DNA from: Rhynchopus sp. YZ270_cl-10
Lineage: Eukaryota; Euglenozoa; Diplonemea; Diplonemida; Diplonemidae
Length of the DNA stretch: 64,000 nucleotides
Direction: 5' to 3'
Assembly: GCA_964035575.1 (NCBI GenBank)
Contig: OZ037841.1
Coordinates: forward strand, 310,001 to 374,000
Program-made: the position numbers and the translations under genes
Notes under the pieces: generated by a model
What the model was told of the DNA's origin: nothing
Seen by the model: only the letters and a program-made list of their open reading frames with translations
Database searches by the model: none
Shown: positions 53,346 through 64,000 of the stretch, piece after piece
Layout: each line of letters starts with the position of its first letter
Numbering within the stretch: the first letter of the stretch is position 1

Positions 53346-55078
53346 TCACCACTTTCCACCACCTCCTCCGTAGCCTCCACCATAGGGAGCGTATGCCTGT
53401 GGTATTGGGGAATAAAATGTTTCATATTTCATGTACTTGTGGAAAGTCAAAGAAGGGAAAGCCACAGAGTGTGGCTGCCGGACTGATAGGGTTAAAATAT
53501 TTAAACCGTTTCATTGTAAGCTCTGAGGTGGGGGGTGATCACTGTGCATACCACTGGCGCCGGCTTTCCTCCCTTGCCCCCCTTCTTCCCCTTTTTGCCT
53601 CCCTTCTTCCCGCCGTCTTTGCCTCCTCCCTTGACCTTCGGGGCTGCTGGCGGCAACGGCGGCTTTGCCTTAATCTGATCGAACGGAAGCGAAGGTGTGA
53701 AGCTCTGGTCTGAAGACCACGTCACATCACAGGTAGATGCTTCCGCTTTGACAGCGTTGATGACACACTCGAACCACTTTCCGTCGAAGAGTGCATCCAC
53801 TTTTTGGCCGACTGCGAAGGCCTTCTTTTCTGGGGCAGGAGCAGCGGGGACGGGGATGGGCTTCAATTTGACGTGCTCTTCGGGCCATGTATCGAGCACC
53901 CATTTCTTCTCGACGTCTTCGATTTTGAAGACCTTCTCAGCAGGGTTGTGTCCGAGAATCTTGCCCTCACGCCAGCCTGCTTCGTTGGTCAGGTATTCGC
54001 AAAGGTCACCTGCCTGGGGTTTGCGGGGCTCTGCAGGGGCTGCCACGACCGGGGGTGCCCCTCCGGTGGCTTCTTGCTTGCGCTGCGAGGCGACTGCCTG
54101 CTGCTCCTTTTGCATCTCCTGCCCGGAGGGAAGCGCTCCCGAGTTTCGCAGCAGGACGCGCATTTTTTCGTTGTCGTTTTTGAGGTCACGTTTGCTCTGC
54201 TCCATTTCGTAGCATTTCTTTGCGAGGTCGTGCTTTTCCTTCTGCAGTGTCGCGATGATGACGCGAAGGTCGTCTGTTGACGCTGTCGCGGGGATGTGCT
54301 GCGGTGCTGGTGCTGCAGACTTCGGGCGGGGCGCTGCTGGGGGTGGGGGTGGGGCTCTTGCCTGCTGCTGGAGCTGCACATTCTTTTCGGTGAGTTCGGA
54401 CATCTTCGCAACAAGCGCATCGTTTCTCTGCTTGAGCTCCGCGTTGCTCTTCTCGATTGCTTCGGTCTTGGAGGCGAGCTCCGCATCCATCGCTGCCCTC
54501 CCCTCCTTCAACTGCCTCTCCGCCTTCGCCGTTCTCGCCTGCAGCTGCGAAATATCGGTACAACTTTGCCAGAACCCACGGTCCCTCTCATCCTTATCCT
54601 TCGTCAACGCCTCAATCTGCGCTTCCAGCTGCTCTCTTGCCTTGCTGTAGGAGGAATGCGTCTGCTTGATTGTGTCAAACCGGGTGGTACGCTCTGTGTG
54701 AAGCTCGCGTGCAAGGCAGGTATGTGCCTCTTGGGTGGCTTCGCGTTCGGAACGGAGACGGGTCACTTCTGCCCGCATGGAGACGGCCTCGACATCGAGA
54801 GCTTCGTACTTCGAGGCGATTTCGGGGTCAATGGTGGGGATCTTCCCGGCAGCCTCACGGAGTTTCTCCGCCTCAGGCTTGAGAACCGCAAGCTCTTCGA
54901 CAGCACGCTTCAGCTCGACATGGATGGGGGCGGCAACAGAGGTAGCCTCCTGCTTGTACTCGTTGAACTCAGTGTTGAGCGTGTCGCGCTCCTTCGTCAC
55001 GTCGTCGACCTGCTGCTGGAGCCTGGTCACCTGAAGCATCATAGCATCTTCAGTGCTGTCCGCACCAAGGCGTAACAT
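53346..55078 (-). CDS. Coiled-coil protein with two Tudor-like domains, two exons
   Basis: Exons 53552-55078 and 53346-53396, joined in phase 0 across intron 53397-53551 (GTATGC...CCACAG), give 525 residues. Residues about 5-300 are heptad-rich, charged coiled coil (ATRLQQQVDDVTKERDTLNT-like pattern after the start). A Pro-rich linker follows. A first Tudor/Agenet-like fold lies at about 355-403 (GDLCEYL...GWREGKILGH...EEHVKL) and a second at about 420-468 (GQKVDALFDGKWFECVINAV). The tail is Gly-Lys-rich and ends after the intron as AYAPYGGGYGGGGGKW. Tudor-like folds usually bind methylated Lys/Arg or pack as scaffolds; the GK/GGY tail suggests RNA contact. Function not known. Confidence 0.88.
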
Positions 55079-55180
55079 TGTGAAGGGGGGGGGGTTCTTA
55101 GAGGGTGGTAATGCAAAAGGAAAATTTTGAACGAGAGGAAAAAAAGAATGAATGTTCGCGGAGTCTTCGCACCCACCGTA

Positions 55181-55474
55181 TTAGAGAAGGACCTCATCGT
55201 CTTCTCGGAGAAAGGTTGGATCCTCAAAATATTGAGGAATAATCCGTGGTGGGAGGTCTGTACCGACGGGATACACTGTGCGTGTAGAGTCCACGATGAC
55301 AAAGCTCGCAGGAGGCATCCCCGCTACAATCTCTGTGTCCAAGACAACCTGTCGCACTCTGGATCGTCGTGAGTTTGGCTTCCTGCTGATGACAGGATCG
55401 GTAGCTGCAAAATAGACTGGCATAGAAGACCGGCACGTCCAAGGGTTCGGTGATAGAGCAATGTATCGCTCCAC
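55181..55474 (-). CDS. Possible small gene or terminal exon
   Basis: Minus-strand frame of 97 codons, or 80 from the internal ATG at 55423 (MPVYFAATDPVISRKPNSRR). The sequence from there is protein-like (DTEIVAGMPPASFVIVDSTR, then PRIIPQYFEDPTFL) and GC-balanced, unlike nearby spacer frames. TTTTGCAG at about 55410 could be a splice acceptor, making this a last exon whose upstream exon I cannot find. It lies 102 nt upstream of the Tudor-domain gene on the same strand. Confidence 0.4.
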   Translation of the reverse strand: MERYIALSPNPWTCRSSMPVYFAATDPVISRKPNSRRSRVRQVVLDTEIVAGMPPASFVIVDSTRTVYPVGTDLPPRIIPQYFEDPTFLREDDEVLL

Positions 55475-57635
55475 TGATGCAGATACTGACCTAGTCTAGG
55501 GGTCTGCGAACAACACCCACGCAGAAAAATAAAGAAAAGTTTATAAGATGATACTAAGCCTCTTGTGCTTAGTCATCTTATCATATTCAAATAAAATTGC
55601 GGCAAAAGACTGTACAGATGGCCTTCTCTAACAAGGAGTTCGGGGTAGATTCAACTGACATTTTAAAAAAAATCTGAGGGGAAAAAATGGCCTTTATTTT
55701 TATAAATTTTGAACGCGATTCTCTGGGGAAGTGGGGATGGGAGAGGAGAGGAGAAGAGGTGGACGGGGGAGAAAAAAAATATATAAACGTGGAGGGCGAA
55801 GAAGGGTGGCAAAAAAAATAAAAAAAAAAGATAATCCTCCGGTCCGACACCTGTTGTATTTTCCTGAGTATCTGATAGATACAGCTGCCCATCTGGACAG
55901 TACTTAAATTATAATGCCATAAGAACACTCTGTTTCCAAAAAGGAAGCAGAGAAAGAGAGAGGAGAAGAGGGAGAACAAATTTAAAGATGGATGAGTCAC
56001 TTTCGATACATCTTATTTGCAGCAGAGAGGTGACTACATTACGAAGATGAACATGCCTTACGGGCACAGCACATCGAAATAAAATATAGCAACAACAGCG
56101 CTCTGACCATCTGTTACGGCAGCACTCTTTTCAGTTTTTTTTTTTTTCTTTTCAATAATGGTAGTTGTTGATGCAGGCACCTCCGACTGATCCACATACG
56201 ATGCCATGTCCTTTTTTTGACAATTAAATGACAAAAAAAAAAGGGGGGCAGAGGGGGTTTGAAAGTTTGTTTGTTTTGTACTTGTTTTTGTTTTTGTTTT
56301 TGCTACTCTGTTTGTTTTGTATTTCATTGCAGCACTTTGTAAGTTAAATAAAGAGCAGAGGGGTAGCGTGATGATGGCTGCATTTGTGATAACCACCCAT
56401 CACAATACATACTGCACATCACAATACAGCTATTGTACTGTGTACAATATTGCAATGTGTATTATGTATTACGATAGGCAATTATCACATTACAGCCACC
56501 ACTAAGGGGGATGAAGTGCCAGTACCTATTTTTCTATTTCTTTTGAAAACTTGGTTGTATTAGTGTGTAGTCACCCCCCGAGGATGAGCCACAATACATA
56601 ACTCTGTTTTTTTCTTTCCAACACACGAGCCAGAAGCACCTGAAAAAGTATTTTTGTTCCCTCCCCTTCTTCATACCTTTTTGTGCAACATTAACAAAAT
56701 TAATTGGTACATTTTGGTTTCATTCAGTTTATTTTTCTGTTATTTTTCTCAACAAATAGCAAAAAACCCCCCACTATTGCCATACTGACGAATGTTCCAC
56801 AGAACGCCATCGAAAGAGCAGATTACCACCAAAGAAAAGTTAATGAGACCAACCTAAGCCTCTCGTTGCTTAGTCACTTAAAACCGGACACAATAAAGAA
56901 AACACAAAAATACACATAACCCCCCTCCAGGAAGGTCCCCTACCCACCACCTCAGGAAATAACAGCGAAAAATAAGTCTGCTGGGGAAAAAAAACAAAAA
57001 ACTTTGACCCAACAAATGTTTTTTTTTGTGCACTTGATTAGCGTCTCTCTGTCGGAAAGCGCTCCATTGAGCTGTAGCAAAAGATAAGCAGGAGGGTGGG
57101 TTTGAAAAGTTTGTAGCAACTTTGTTGTTTTTGTTTTTTGTTTTTGCTACTCTGTTTGTTTTGTATTGCATTTCATTGTAGTACTTTGTAAGTTGAGAGG
57201 TAGGTGCACTTCTTTGTTAAGACAGCGACCAATTCCTGTTGAAGGAATGTGGGAAAAGGGTTGGCGGACGTTTTTGTAGATGCATGGATGCACGCGGTTT
57301 TTTTTTTTTTAGATGAACGAGAATAGGCTAACACATCGGGCGCTCAAAAACACAAAAAAAAAGAGAAAAAAAATATCCCTCACCGGAGCAGGGTAGTCCA
57401 GTGAGGAACAACTGAAATGAGCTCAACAAAGAAAAAAAAGCATTTTGCCAGAGTTGTGATAAGTTTGTCTGATGGAAAAATAAAAGGCCCTCCCTTCTTG
57501 CGTAACAATGTAATGATAAAAAGAAAATGTTGATGATCTGATGATAAGCCTCTCGTGCTTAAAACCGGACATAGAAAGAAAAAGGTCGTAAAATGAATCA
57601 ATGTTTAAGACACCTTACCTTACAAGAGCGGGAAG
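55475..57635. other. Gene-free stretch with oriented repeats
   Basis: No gene is seen. It contains family C at 55541-55580, 56841-56880 and a fragment at 57531-57562, family D at 56161-56212, and family A at 56543-56596. A small inverted-repeat element lies at 56375-56497. Similar GTTTGTTTTGTATTGCATTT-type segments near 56300 and 57145 show a further local duplication (TTTTTGCTACTCTGTTTGTT in both). Confidence 0.6.
56375..56497. repeat. Small inverted-repeat element, about 120 bp
   Basis: The GGCTGCATTTGTGATAA left end and TTATCACATTACAGCC right end are imperfect complements. The interior has CACATCACAATACAGC. A shortened relative lies at 14216-14275 in opposite partial order (GGCTGTAATGTGATGATTGC). 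Confidence 0.65.
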
Positions 57636-58194
57636 CAGGGGACATTAGTATGCCGGTGTGCCGGTGTGGCCACACCGGCTAAGCCGGTGTGGGATTTTGA
57701 GAAAAAAAAAAAAAAAAAGAAAAAGGCAGATTTTTGAATTTTTTTCTGAATTTTATCTCCTCATACAAGGCTACAACCACATCTGTAGCGGTTTCTTATG
57801 TGCATGTGACCCCACCACAAAGACCAATCGGTCCGTTCAATCAAAAGAAATAGATGTTTGCAACTCTCATAAAAAAGTAGCGTACCGTGCGCCTGCGGCG
57901 CAGCTAAAAATGACGAGCGGTAGCCCACAGCTCTACCCTAGGCCATAGTCACAGCTACCTTTACCATAGTTTGGCTATAAAAGCGTGCGATTTTATGTCA
58001 CAATTTTTGAAATGTTGCGTACCGTGGCTTCGCCAGAAAAGTTTTGACGCCATATGGTTAGACAAGGGCGCGGAGGGGAAAGAGTTGTGGAGGTCTCTGC
58101 CAAAAATGCGTGGGGAAAAAAAAATTGCCTCACACCGGCTTTTTTGGCTCACACCGGCTTTTTTTTCAAAATCTCAAACTACCAATGTCCCCTG
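57636..58194. mobile_element. Non-autonomous hAT-like transposon, 559 bp
   Basis: Termini CAGGGGACATT (57636) and AATGTCCCCTG (58194) are perfectly inverted and flanked by an exact 8-bp duplication GCGGGAAG (57628-57635 and 58195-58202). Subterminal GCCGGTGTG motifs are repeated four times at the left and inverted twice at the right, as expected of transposase-binding sites. The interior shares TGCGTACCGTGGCTTCGC with the 751-bp element at 21111. No transposase is encoded. Confidence 0.9.
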
Positions 58195-58202
58195 GCGGGA
58201 AG

Positions 58203-58779
58203 TTGAAAATGCAAAAAAAAAGGACGCTTCTCGCGTGGATATCAAATATTATGAGGGGATAAATAGAAAAATAAAAAACAACAACAAAAGAACATTAATT
58301 CGTGTGGAAGGGGGAGGGGGGTTTATTGGAGCTTTTATCTAATTTTCTTTGTGGGTATTTCTGAAGGGGAAAAGAGAAAAAAAAAACTAGAAATAAACAA
58401 GATACGAGCTCACATTTCCCACACTATGACACACGTTGGAAAGTATATCTTACACACGACCGAATGCTGGGCACAATCTGCATTCCACTCCCCCTGTTAT
58501 AATAAATTATTTCGTTATTCTCTGACACACTATAAAGCTCACGGTCAGACAGGCTACACTACACTCAAGTTTAAAAAACCTTGGATGATGGATGCGCGTC
58601 GCGTTGCACCCACAACACACACATAGTGTCTGATTAACCACACTTCGGTAGTGCTAGGTCATTCGAAAGACCACGGAGCTCTTACAAAAAAAATCACTCG
58701 TTTTTTTTAACCCCCTACAGGGAGAAAGAAAGAGAAAGAGAGAGAGAGATGGTGATGGGGGTGGTCATGTAGTGTTGCT
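58203..58779. other. Spacer between two transposons
   Basis: No gene is seen. There is a (GAGA)-rich stretch at 58725-58750. The region around 58400-58625 has balanced composition with a 91-codon plus-strand frame ending at 58626 that shows no recognisable family. Confidence 0.55.
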
Positions 58780-58788
58780 GTTTTATAA

Positions 58789-60329
58789 GGGATAAGGACA
58801 GTCTGGCCCACTACGTTTGACTTTTGGACAGTATGGGCCCAACATGTTTCGATAAAGACAGTTCAGACCCAAACGTTTGTAAAAAAGACAGTTCAGACCC
58901 AAAACGTTTGCAAAAAAGACAGTTCAGACCCAAAACGTTTGTAAAAAAGACAGTTCAGACCCAAAACGTTTGCAAAAAAGACAGTTCAGACCCAGGCAGC
59001 GGTAGGGAGGGTTTGCGGGTTTCTGGTGGGAGGGGTGTTCGCGGGGGTACCCCCCGCTGAATCTGGCACTGGGGTGCCCAAGCACCCAGATACGCAGGTA
59101 CACACGTACACGTACCCTAATTGCCAGAGTCGACGCAACAAAAAAGTCCAAAAGACTTTGTTGGTGGCCTTACTCATTTGGATCACAACAATTTTGGCCC
59201 AGGCATGCTCTTGAAGTATGACAATTTAGTGTGTATGGGGCAGGGTGTTGTTTTGTTCTGAATTCTCTTTGTTATAATATCTATCTAGCATCAAAATTGT
59301 GGAAAACTTTGCACCCCAAACACCCTCAACAACGCCCGCCAAAAGGCGCCCCTTGTTTCTGGGAGTTGGTTCTCATGTTTGATACACTACACAGCAGACA
59401 TTCCTCTGAGTCCAACGCTTGTGCGGCGTTGTACTTAAGGTGCACGAAGACAGGGTCTGGTGGTAAATTTTGCGTACTGCGACGTGGTACTGCGTGGGTC
59501 TGGGAATATGGGTACCTGGGTACAGGATATTTGTTGTCAAAGACATCTTCCACCATGTATTGAGGAGGGTAAGACAGTGTTCGCAGTTTGTACTTGATAG
59601 CATTACAACATTTAACTTCTCCACGGGGGTCTTGGGCCGTTCAGTCGGTTCTACCTTGACTAGCGGAAGAGGCCTTTTTGGTCTCTAGAATATCCGGTAT
59701 TCCCGAACGGAGGCACACTTTGTGTGTTACTACGACCTGGCAACTTCCAGCAGTAGGTTAAGTAATCTTTCTTGTAAATTGTTGGATCATTATCTCCTCA
59801 GTGCATGAATGCCCCACGTGACTGGACACTTTTGTGTTTGTCATGTGGAGCTGTGGTTGCTCTTTCACGACTTTTTTTCTTGTACACCAGTGTACCGTGT
59901 ACCTGGGTACCTAGGCACCTGGTCGCCTGGGTACGTACCGGTAAATGTGACCAAATACCTGGTCATCTGACCAGGTTTTCCTGGTCATGACCAGGTGGTC
60001 TGACCAGGTTTTCCTGGTCAAATGACCAGGTATCTGGTCAGACCTCTGACCAGCGCACGGTGATAGCCGTGCCCAAGACCCACCCAGGGGTGGCATTTTT
60101 GGGCTCAGGTGGGTGCAGCTGCCTGGGTCTGAACTGTCTTTTTTACAAACGTTTTGGGTCTGAACTGTCTTTTTTGCAAACGTTTTGGGTCTGAACTGTC
60201 TTTTTTACAAACGTTTTGGGTCTGAACTGTCTTTTTTACAAACGTTTGGGGCTGAACTGTCTTTATCGAAACATGTTGGGCCCATACTGTCCAAAAGTCA
60301 AACGTAGTGGGCCAGACTGTCCTTATCCC
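58789..60329. mobile_element. Non-autonomous Mutator-like (MULE-type) transposon, 1541 bp
   Basis: Terminal inverted repeats are 212 bp each (58789-59000 and 60118-60329) and about 98 percent identical by eye. Outer ends are GGGATAAGG...CCTTATCCC. An exact 9-bp target duplication, GTTTTATAA, lies at 58780-58788 and 60330-60338. Nine-bp duplications with long terminal repeats are typical of the Mutator superfamily. Each arm contains an array of five GACAGTTCAGACCC units spaced by AAACGTTTGYAAAAAA. The 1117-bp interior has no transposase; it has nested palindromes of TGACCAGGT at about 59945-60055. Confidence 0.92.
59945..60055. repeat. Clustered TGACCAGGT palindromes inside the MULE-type element
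   Basis: At least seven alternating copies of CTGGTCA/TGACCAG within about 110 nt can form several alternative stems. Immediately upstream is a cluster of GGTACC-like motifs (59885-59940). Confidence 0.85.
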
Positions 60330-62267
60330 GTTTTATAAAGAAAAACTGACCGGGTTATCCCGAAAAAACAGACAAAACAGACCATGGTTTTGCGTCAACT
60401 TGATCACGTAAGATTTTTTTAAAAAAAGGAAACTGACAAAATAGACTTTGCTCAGGTGATTGCAAAAGTACCATACATTAATATGAAGAGTAAGATGGCG
60501 TAGGCCATCCTCAATGAAACAAGAACAGTGCTTCTTGAGATGATTCCTGGGGGGGAGTGGAAATGCAGTAAGTGGAACCACCATGATACCCACAGCAGTC
60601 TTTTACTGAATGCAGTAGGGGGGAGGTGAGTACTCGGGTGGGTCTCGCGAAAATGTGAGGGGGGTGGAAGGGGGGAAAAAAGCTAAAAAAAAAAAAGAAA
60701 AACAAAAAAAGGTATAAAATAGACCTGAGCCTTTCATTGCTCAGTCACTTTACACGTATAGCCGCAGATCTCATGTACACACCCATATAGGCAGTGTTGC
60801 GCTCTTAGGAACCACCCACACCTTTTCTACACACAGGGAGAGGATGTGCCGTGGGCAACGTAAAAACCCCTCGTTGGGATTGCAGAGTCACTGGAAAAAG
60901 AAGGTGACTTGAAATACAACAGCCCGCTCGTGACAGTGTACCTTTGGTACAATGACCGGGTGTACCGGGGTGGATCCCCCCCAACCATGCAGTCCTACAT
61001 CTGAAAGAAAAAAAATAAGATGAACCTTAAGCCTCACTATGCTTACCTTTTTTCATCACAAATCGTGATCGCGCAGCATCAGCTGATTGTGTGCGAAAAA
61101 AAAAACCCCCCAAAAAAATGCCAAAAAAAATTTTTTTTTAAAATGCTGAAAGATGTACTTCAAGGGTAGAGTAAAGACCTTAGGCATGTCTAACACAATG
61201 TTCTAATAACCCATACGTCAAGCGCCACATGCATTAGTTCATTTGCATATCTCCGCGTAGTGCGGAGTCTGCATCACAGAACAGGGCCACTCGGATAAGC
61301 ATGCACAGACATCGTGCTGTACATTTTATGTACCTACCTTTATTAAAAAGGTTTGGTCAAAAACAAAAAATGCAAATGTAACAAAACGCACCCGACTCGG
61401 GTCAACCAATTTTTCCCCCCTCCCGGATTGAATAAATTTGAGGTTTCAATGTTGTGGATGTGTAACAAAAAATCTCCCCACACCCCCATGGATATGGTGT
61501 CTTTGTATGTTACGCTGAGGGTTTATTGAAAAGGCACAGAAAAGCTTAGAAATGAATTCTGCCTCGCATGAACTTCAGTTTAAAAAGGGAGAAGTATTTT
61601 TTATGCAGGCACCATCCGACTGACTGTACAATGCCAGCCATCTGGATGAAAGCACAAAAATAAAATGCGCGGAAACTAAAGGGAGAATTTTTTTTTTTGT
61701 AGTTTCGACAATCCCCCTGTCCGAGGACGGGTTCTGTACAACAAAGTCGCCCGAAGGCTAATGAAAAAAAAAAAATTTTTTTTTTTTGTAAAGATGGTAG
61801 TGAGACTCTCTCGTGTTGAGATGCTTAAAACGGGTTGTCGGAGTTGCTTGGATGAGGGGAAAGGGGAGAGGGGAGAGGGGAAGAGGTACTACACTGCTCT
61901 GAGGCGGGCCACCCATTTAGAAAAAAATGGGGGGTTAGTGGCGGGGGTTAAAGCATTGTGCGCGCACAGCATACGTACATCGAATGAAGCGAAGCAGCTC
62001 ATTCACGTGGGCACAGTATTTCTTTTTGTTTTTGGCTTAGACAATCTCCAAGAAGGCATTGCTATTTTTTTTTTTTTTTGTACTTTTTTTAAAAACCCAT
62101 ACAATCGTAGAGGATTATGAGCAATGTTTTTGCGTTCAAAAAGATTCCTTTTTTTTTCCTCTGAAAACTTGGTTGTATTAGTGTAGCCACCCTAGAGTGT
62201 GCTCCACTATACTTTTTGTTTGATAAACCTAAACCTTCCCGTGTTGTAAGTCACCTTGAAAAGGAAA

Positions 62268-62324
62268 GTGGAGATTGCACAACTGTGGCAACACAACCGA
62301 GGCAACTACACTACTCCAATTTAT
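62268..62324 (-). repeat. Interspersed repeat family G, the only clear reversed copy
   Basis: On the minus strand it reads TTGGAGTAGTGTAGTTGCCT then CGGTTGTGTTGCCACAGTTG then TGCAATCTCCAC. It matches 34105-34168 almost exactly, but in opposite orientation. Shorter plus-oriented relatives lie at 24937-24971, 48422-48462 and 52885-52920. Confidence 0.8.
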
Positions 62325-63485
62325 CGGGAGGAAAAAAAATATTTTCGACACAGAGATATTTCCCATTATGCACCAGGTACAGCCCAGTACGATAAAAAAT
62401 GGGTGTTGCTACAGTATTGAAGGCGCTGTGGGTTTTCTGAGTTAATTTGAGAGGGTTTGGGAGAATTTTTCCCCCTTTTTTTGCTTCGAAAGCGACTGAA
62501 ATCGGAGCAAAAAAAAAGAAGAAAATCCTTTTAAAGAAGGGATATATGCCTCACACGATGCACAAACATACACAACACACTCTGGGCAGTGTTCTTCCAC
62601 TCTAGGGACCTACCTGCAACCTGCTCTCAAACGCATATTTTCACCCATCTAAAATCGCTCCCGCTGCAAAAGGACTAACCCAGGGGAGTAAAAAAATCGG
62701 CAAGGTCTTGCCGCCATACTTCAACAGAATTCACATGATGAGACACGTATGGGATACACAATCTTTCAGGGGTTGTTGAGGAGTGAGAAAAGGGAGGGGA
62801 AGCACGGTGAAGGGGTGGGTAAACCTTTGTTCGGATGAATATGCAGACATCTAAACCACTATCGTTAATTACTGTTATTTTGTGTACTTCCCTATCAGAG
62901 AAAAAAGGGGTTTTGAAAGATAAATCCTCAAGTACACATCTAAAAGAAAAGTTTATAAGATGACCCTAAAGCCTCTTGTTGCTTAGTCACCTAAAAAGAA
63001 GTTGACTTGAAATACAACAGCCCGCTTGTGACAGTGTACGTTGGTATGAGCTGTGTACCGGGGGTGGACCTCAACCATGCAGTCCTACATCCTATTGTGG
63101 TTTACTAAAAAGGCACGATAAAGTGAAAACGTTGCAAACGCCTCGTCAGACATTTGTCTGGGGAGGGTTTTTGAAATAAACACCAAACTGGGTAAAGATC
63201 TGTTATGAAATATCGGCCTCAAGCCTGTGTACTGCAGAAGGTACAGACGTAGGTCGTCCTCCACCCGAGCAGCTTTTAAAATTTCACAAAAAAAATTCAC
63301 TTTTCTTCTTCAGACGTATCCACAAAAAAAAATACAAAAATCGAGCATTTCATTTCTCGGGTTGGATAAAACAAAAGAGGTGGGGGTTGGGGAAAGTATT
63401 GGTTCTCTTCTTCTTTGAACACTTGGTTGTATTAGTGTAGACACCCGAGGATGAACTCCACTGTACAATTTTTTTTGGTTTTGTT

Positions 63486-63581
63486 ACACGGGTTGCCTAC
63501 GATTGTCTACAATCATACTAGGATCAACACAAGAGGGTACAATCGCAGTTGATCGTACCACGATCGTAGGTAACCCTGTGT
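63486..63581. repeat. Imperfect 96-bp palindrome
   Basis: ACACGGGTTGCCTACGAT at the left pairs with ATCGTAGGTAACCCTGTGT at the right; GATCAAC and GTTGATC pair inside. It lies next to a family A copy (63414-63464). Confidence 0.8.
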
Positions 63582-64000
63582 TGTTAAGAGATAGTTTAAC
63601 TGGAATAACTTTTTGTCATTTTTTTTTTTTTTTGTATTTTGGTTTCTCACACAAGGGGCTGGGAAGAGGCGCAGAATTGCACTGAAAACGATGCTCTTTT
63701 TTTTTGTTGTATCGACAATCACTGTACACCTACTGGTATAAAGATCTGCACTCAATGTCGGCCATGGAAGCCTTTGTACGACGGGAAAATTTTTTTCTTT
63801 TTGTTGATGCCATCTCTTTCGAGACAACACCAGAGGAATTCTCGCACTCTGAGAAAGCTAAAAAAATTACTTTTGAACAGTTGTAGTAAAGTTGAAAACT
63901 GCCAACACCCTCCTGTGGAGGTAGGCCACCACAACAACAAAAAACAATAAATACAAAGCCCTCTCGTGACAGTGTAAAGGATGGACCAACAAAATTGAAG

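Larger units (their letters stand above)
60339..64000. other. Gene-free stretch at the right window edge
   Basis: No gene is supported. It contains family C at 60712-60752, 61015-61049 and 62952-62992, family B at 60904-60985, 63001-63093 and 63949-63978, and family D at 61597-61646. Family F is at 61702-61735 and 63705-63762, family A at 62161-62212 and 63414-63464, and an inverted family G copy at 62268-62324. A hairpin lies at 63486-63581. The 119-codon frame at 61761-62120 is low-complexity. Confidence 0.6.

Noticed and set aside
58820-59000. CRISPR-like array of regularly spaced GACAGTTCAGACCC repeats
   Set aside because: The spacers are themselves near identical, and the array is part of a transposon's inverted terminal repeat; the host is eukaryotic.
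61761-62120. 119-codon plus-strand gene
   Set aside because: Starts in an A/T run and consists of low-complexity and mixed spacer sequence.

Overview
The window is nuclear DNA of a unicellular eukaryote. Genes are protein-coding with few, short GT-AG introns (7 of the 9 introns I could place with confidence start GTATG). Coding exons are GC-rich, while the intervening DNA is AT-rich, full of homopolymer runs, hairpins and inverted-repeat elements. I cannot name the species. Every gene I can support lies on the minus strand, and some starts are preceded by a pyrimidine tract and AG. That is compatible with the one-way gene clusters and trans-splicing of Euglenozoa (a diplonemid-like flagellate). 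The giant fused type I fatty acid synthase has the domain order known from thraustochytrids, so a labyrinthulomycete is the main alternative.

Layout. 0.4-12.3 kb is the gene-dense part: a tail-anchored fatty aldehyde dehydrogenase, an LSD1-type zinc-finger protein, a polyglutamine protein, a METTL21-like protein methyltransferase and a CXXC protein with a Lys-Glu repeat tail. 12.4-16 kb holds a 624-bp inverted-repeat element and a decayed plus-strand gene. 16.0-18.1 kb is a four-exon HRD1/synoviolin-type ER ubiquitin ligase. 18.4-25.9 kb is gene-free and repeat-rich, with a 751-bp hAT-like element. 26-30.6 kb has a small membrane glycoprotein and a 1227-residue disordered protein. 30.6-34.6 kb is gene-free with a 597-bp inverted-repeat element and a 140-bp palindrome. 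34.6-46.8 kb is one intronless 4060-residue fatty acid synthase. 48.5-50.9 kb is a cyclic-nucleotide-binding-type potassium channel. 53.3-55.1 kb is a coiled-coil protein with two Tudor-like folds. 55.5-64 kb has no convincing gene but carries a second hAT-like element (8-bp target duplication) and a Mutator-like element (9-bp target duplication, 212-bp terminal repeats).

Function. Two genes touch lipid metabolism: the fatty acid synthase and the membrane fatty aldehyde dehydrogenase. One belongs to ER quality control. The rest are regulatory or unknown, and I see no operon-like pathway grouping.

The most unusual signal is a set of at least seven families of 35-70-nt interspersed repeats, about 45 copies. 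They lie almost only between genes (one sits in an intron). Most can form a small hairpin, several share a short GCCTC-like core, and nearly all copies point the same way, opposite to the genes. One family carries a match to the tRNA B-box. I could not identify these repeats.
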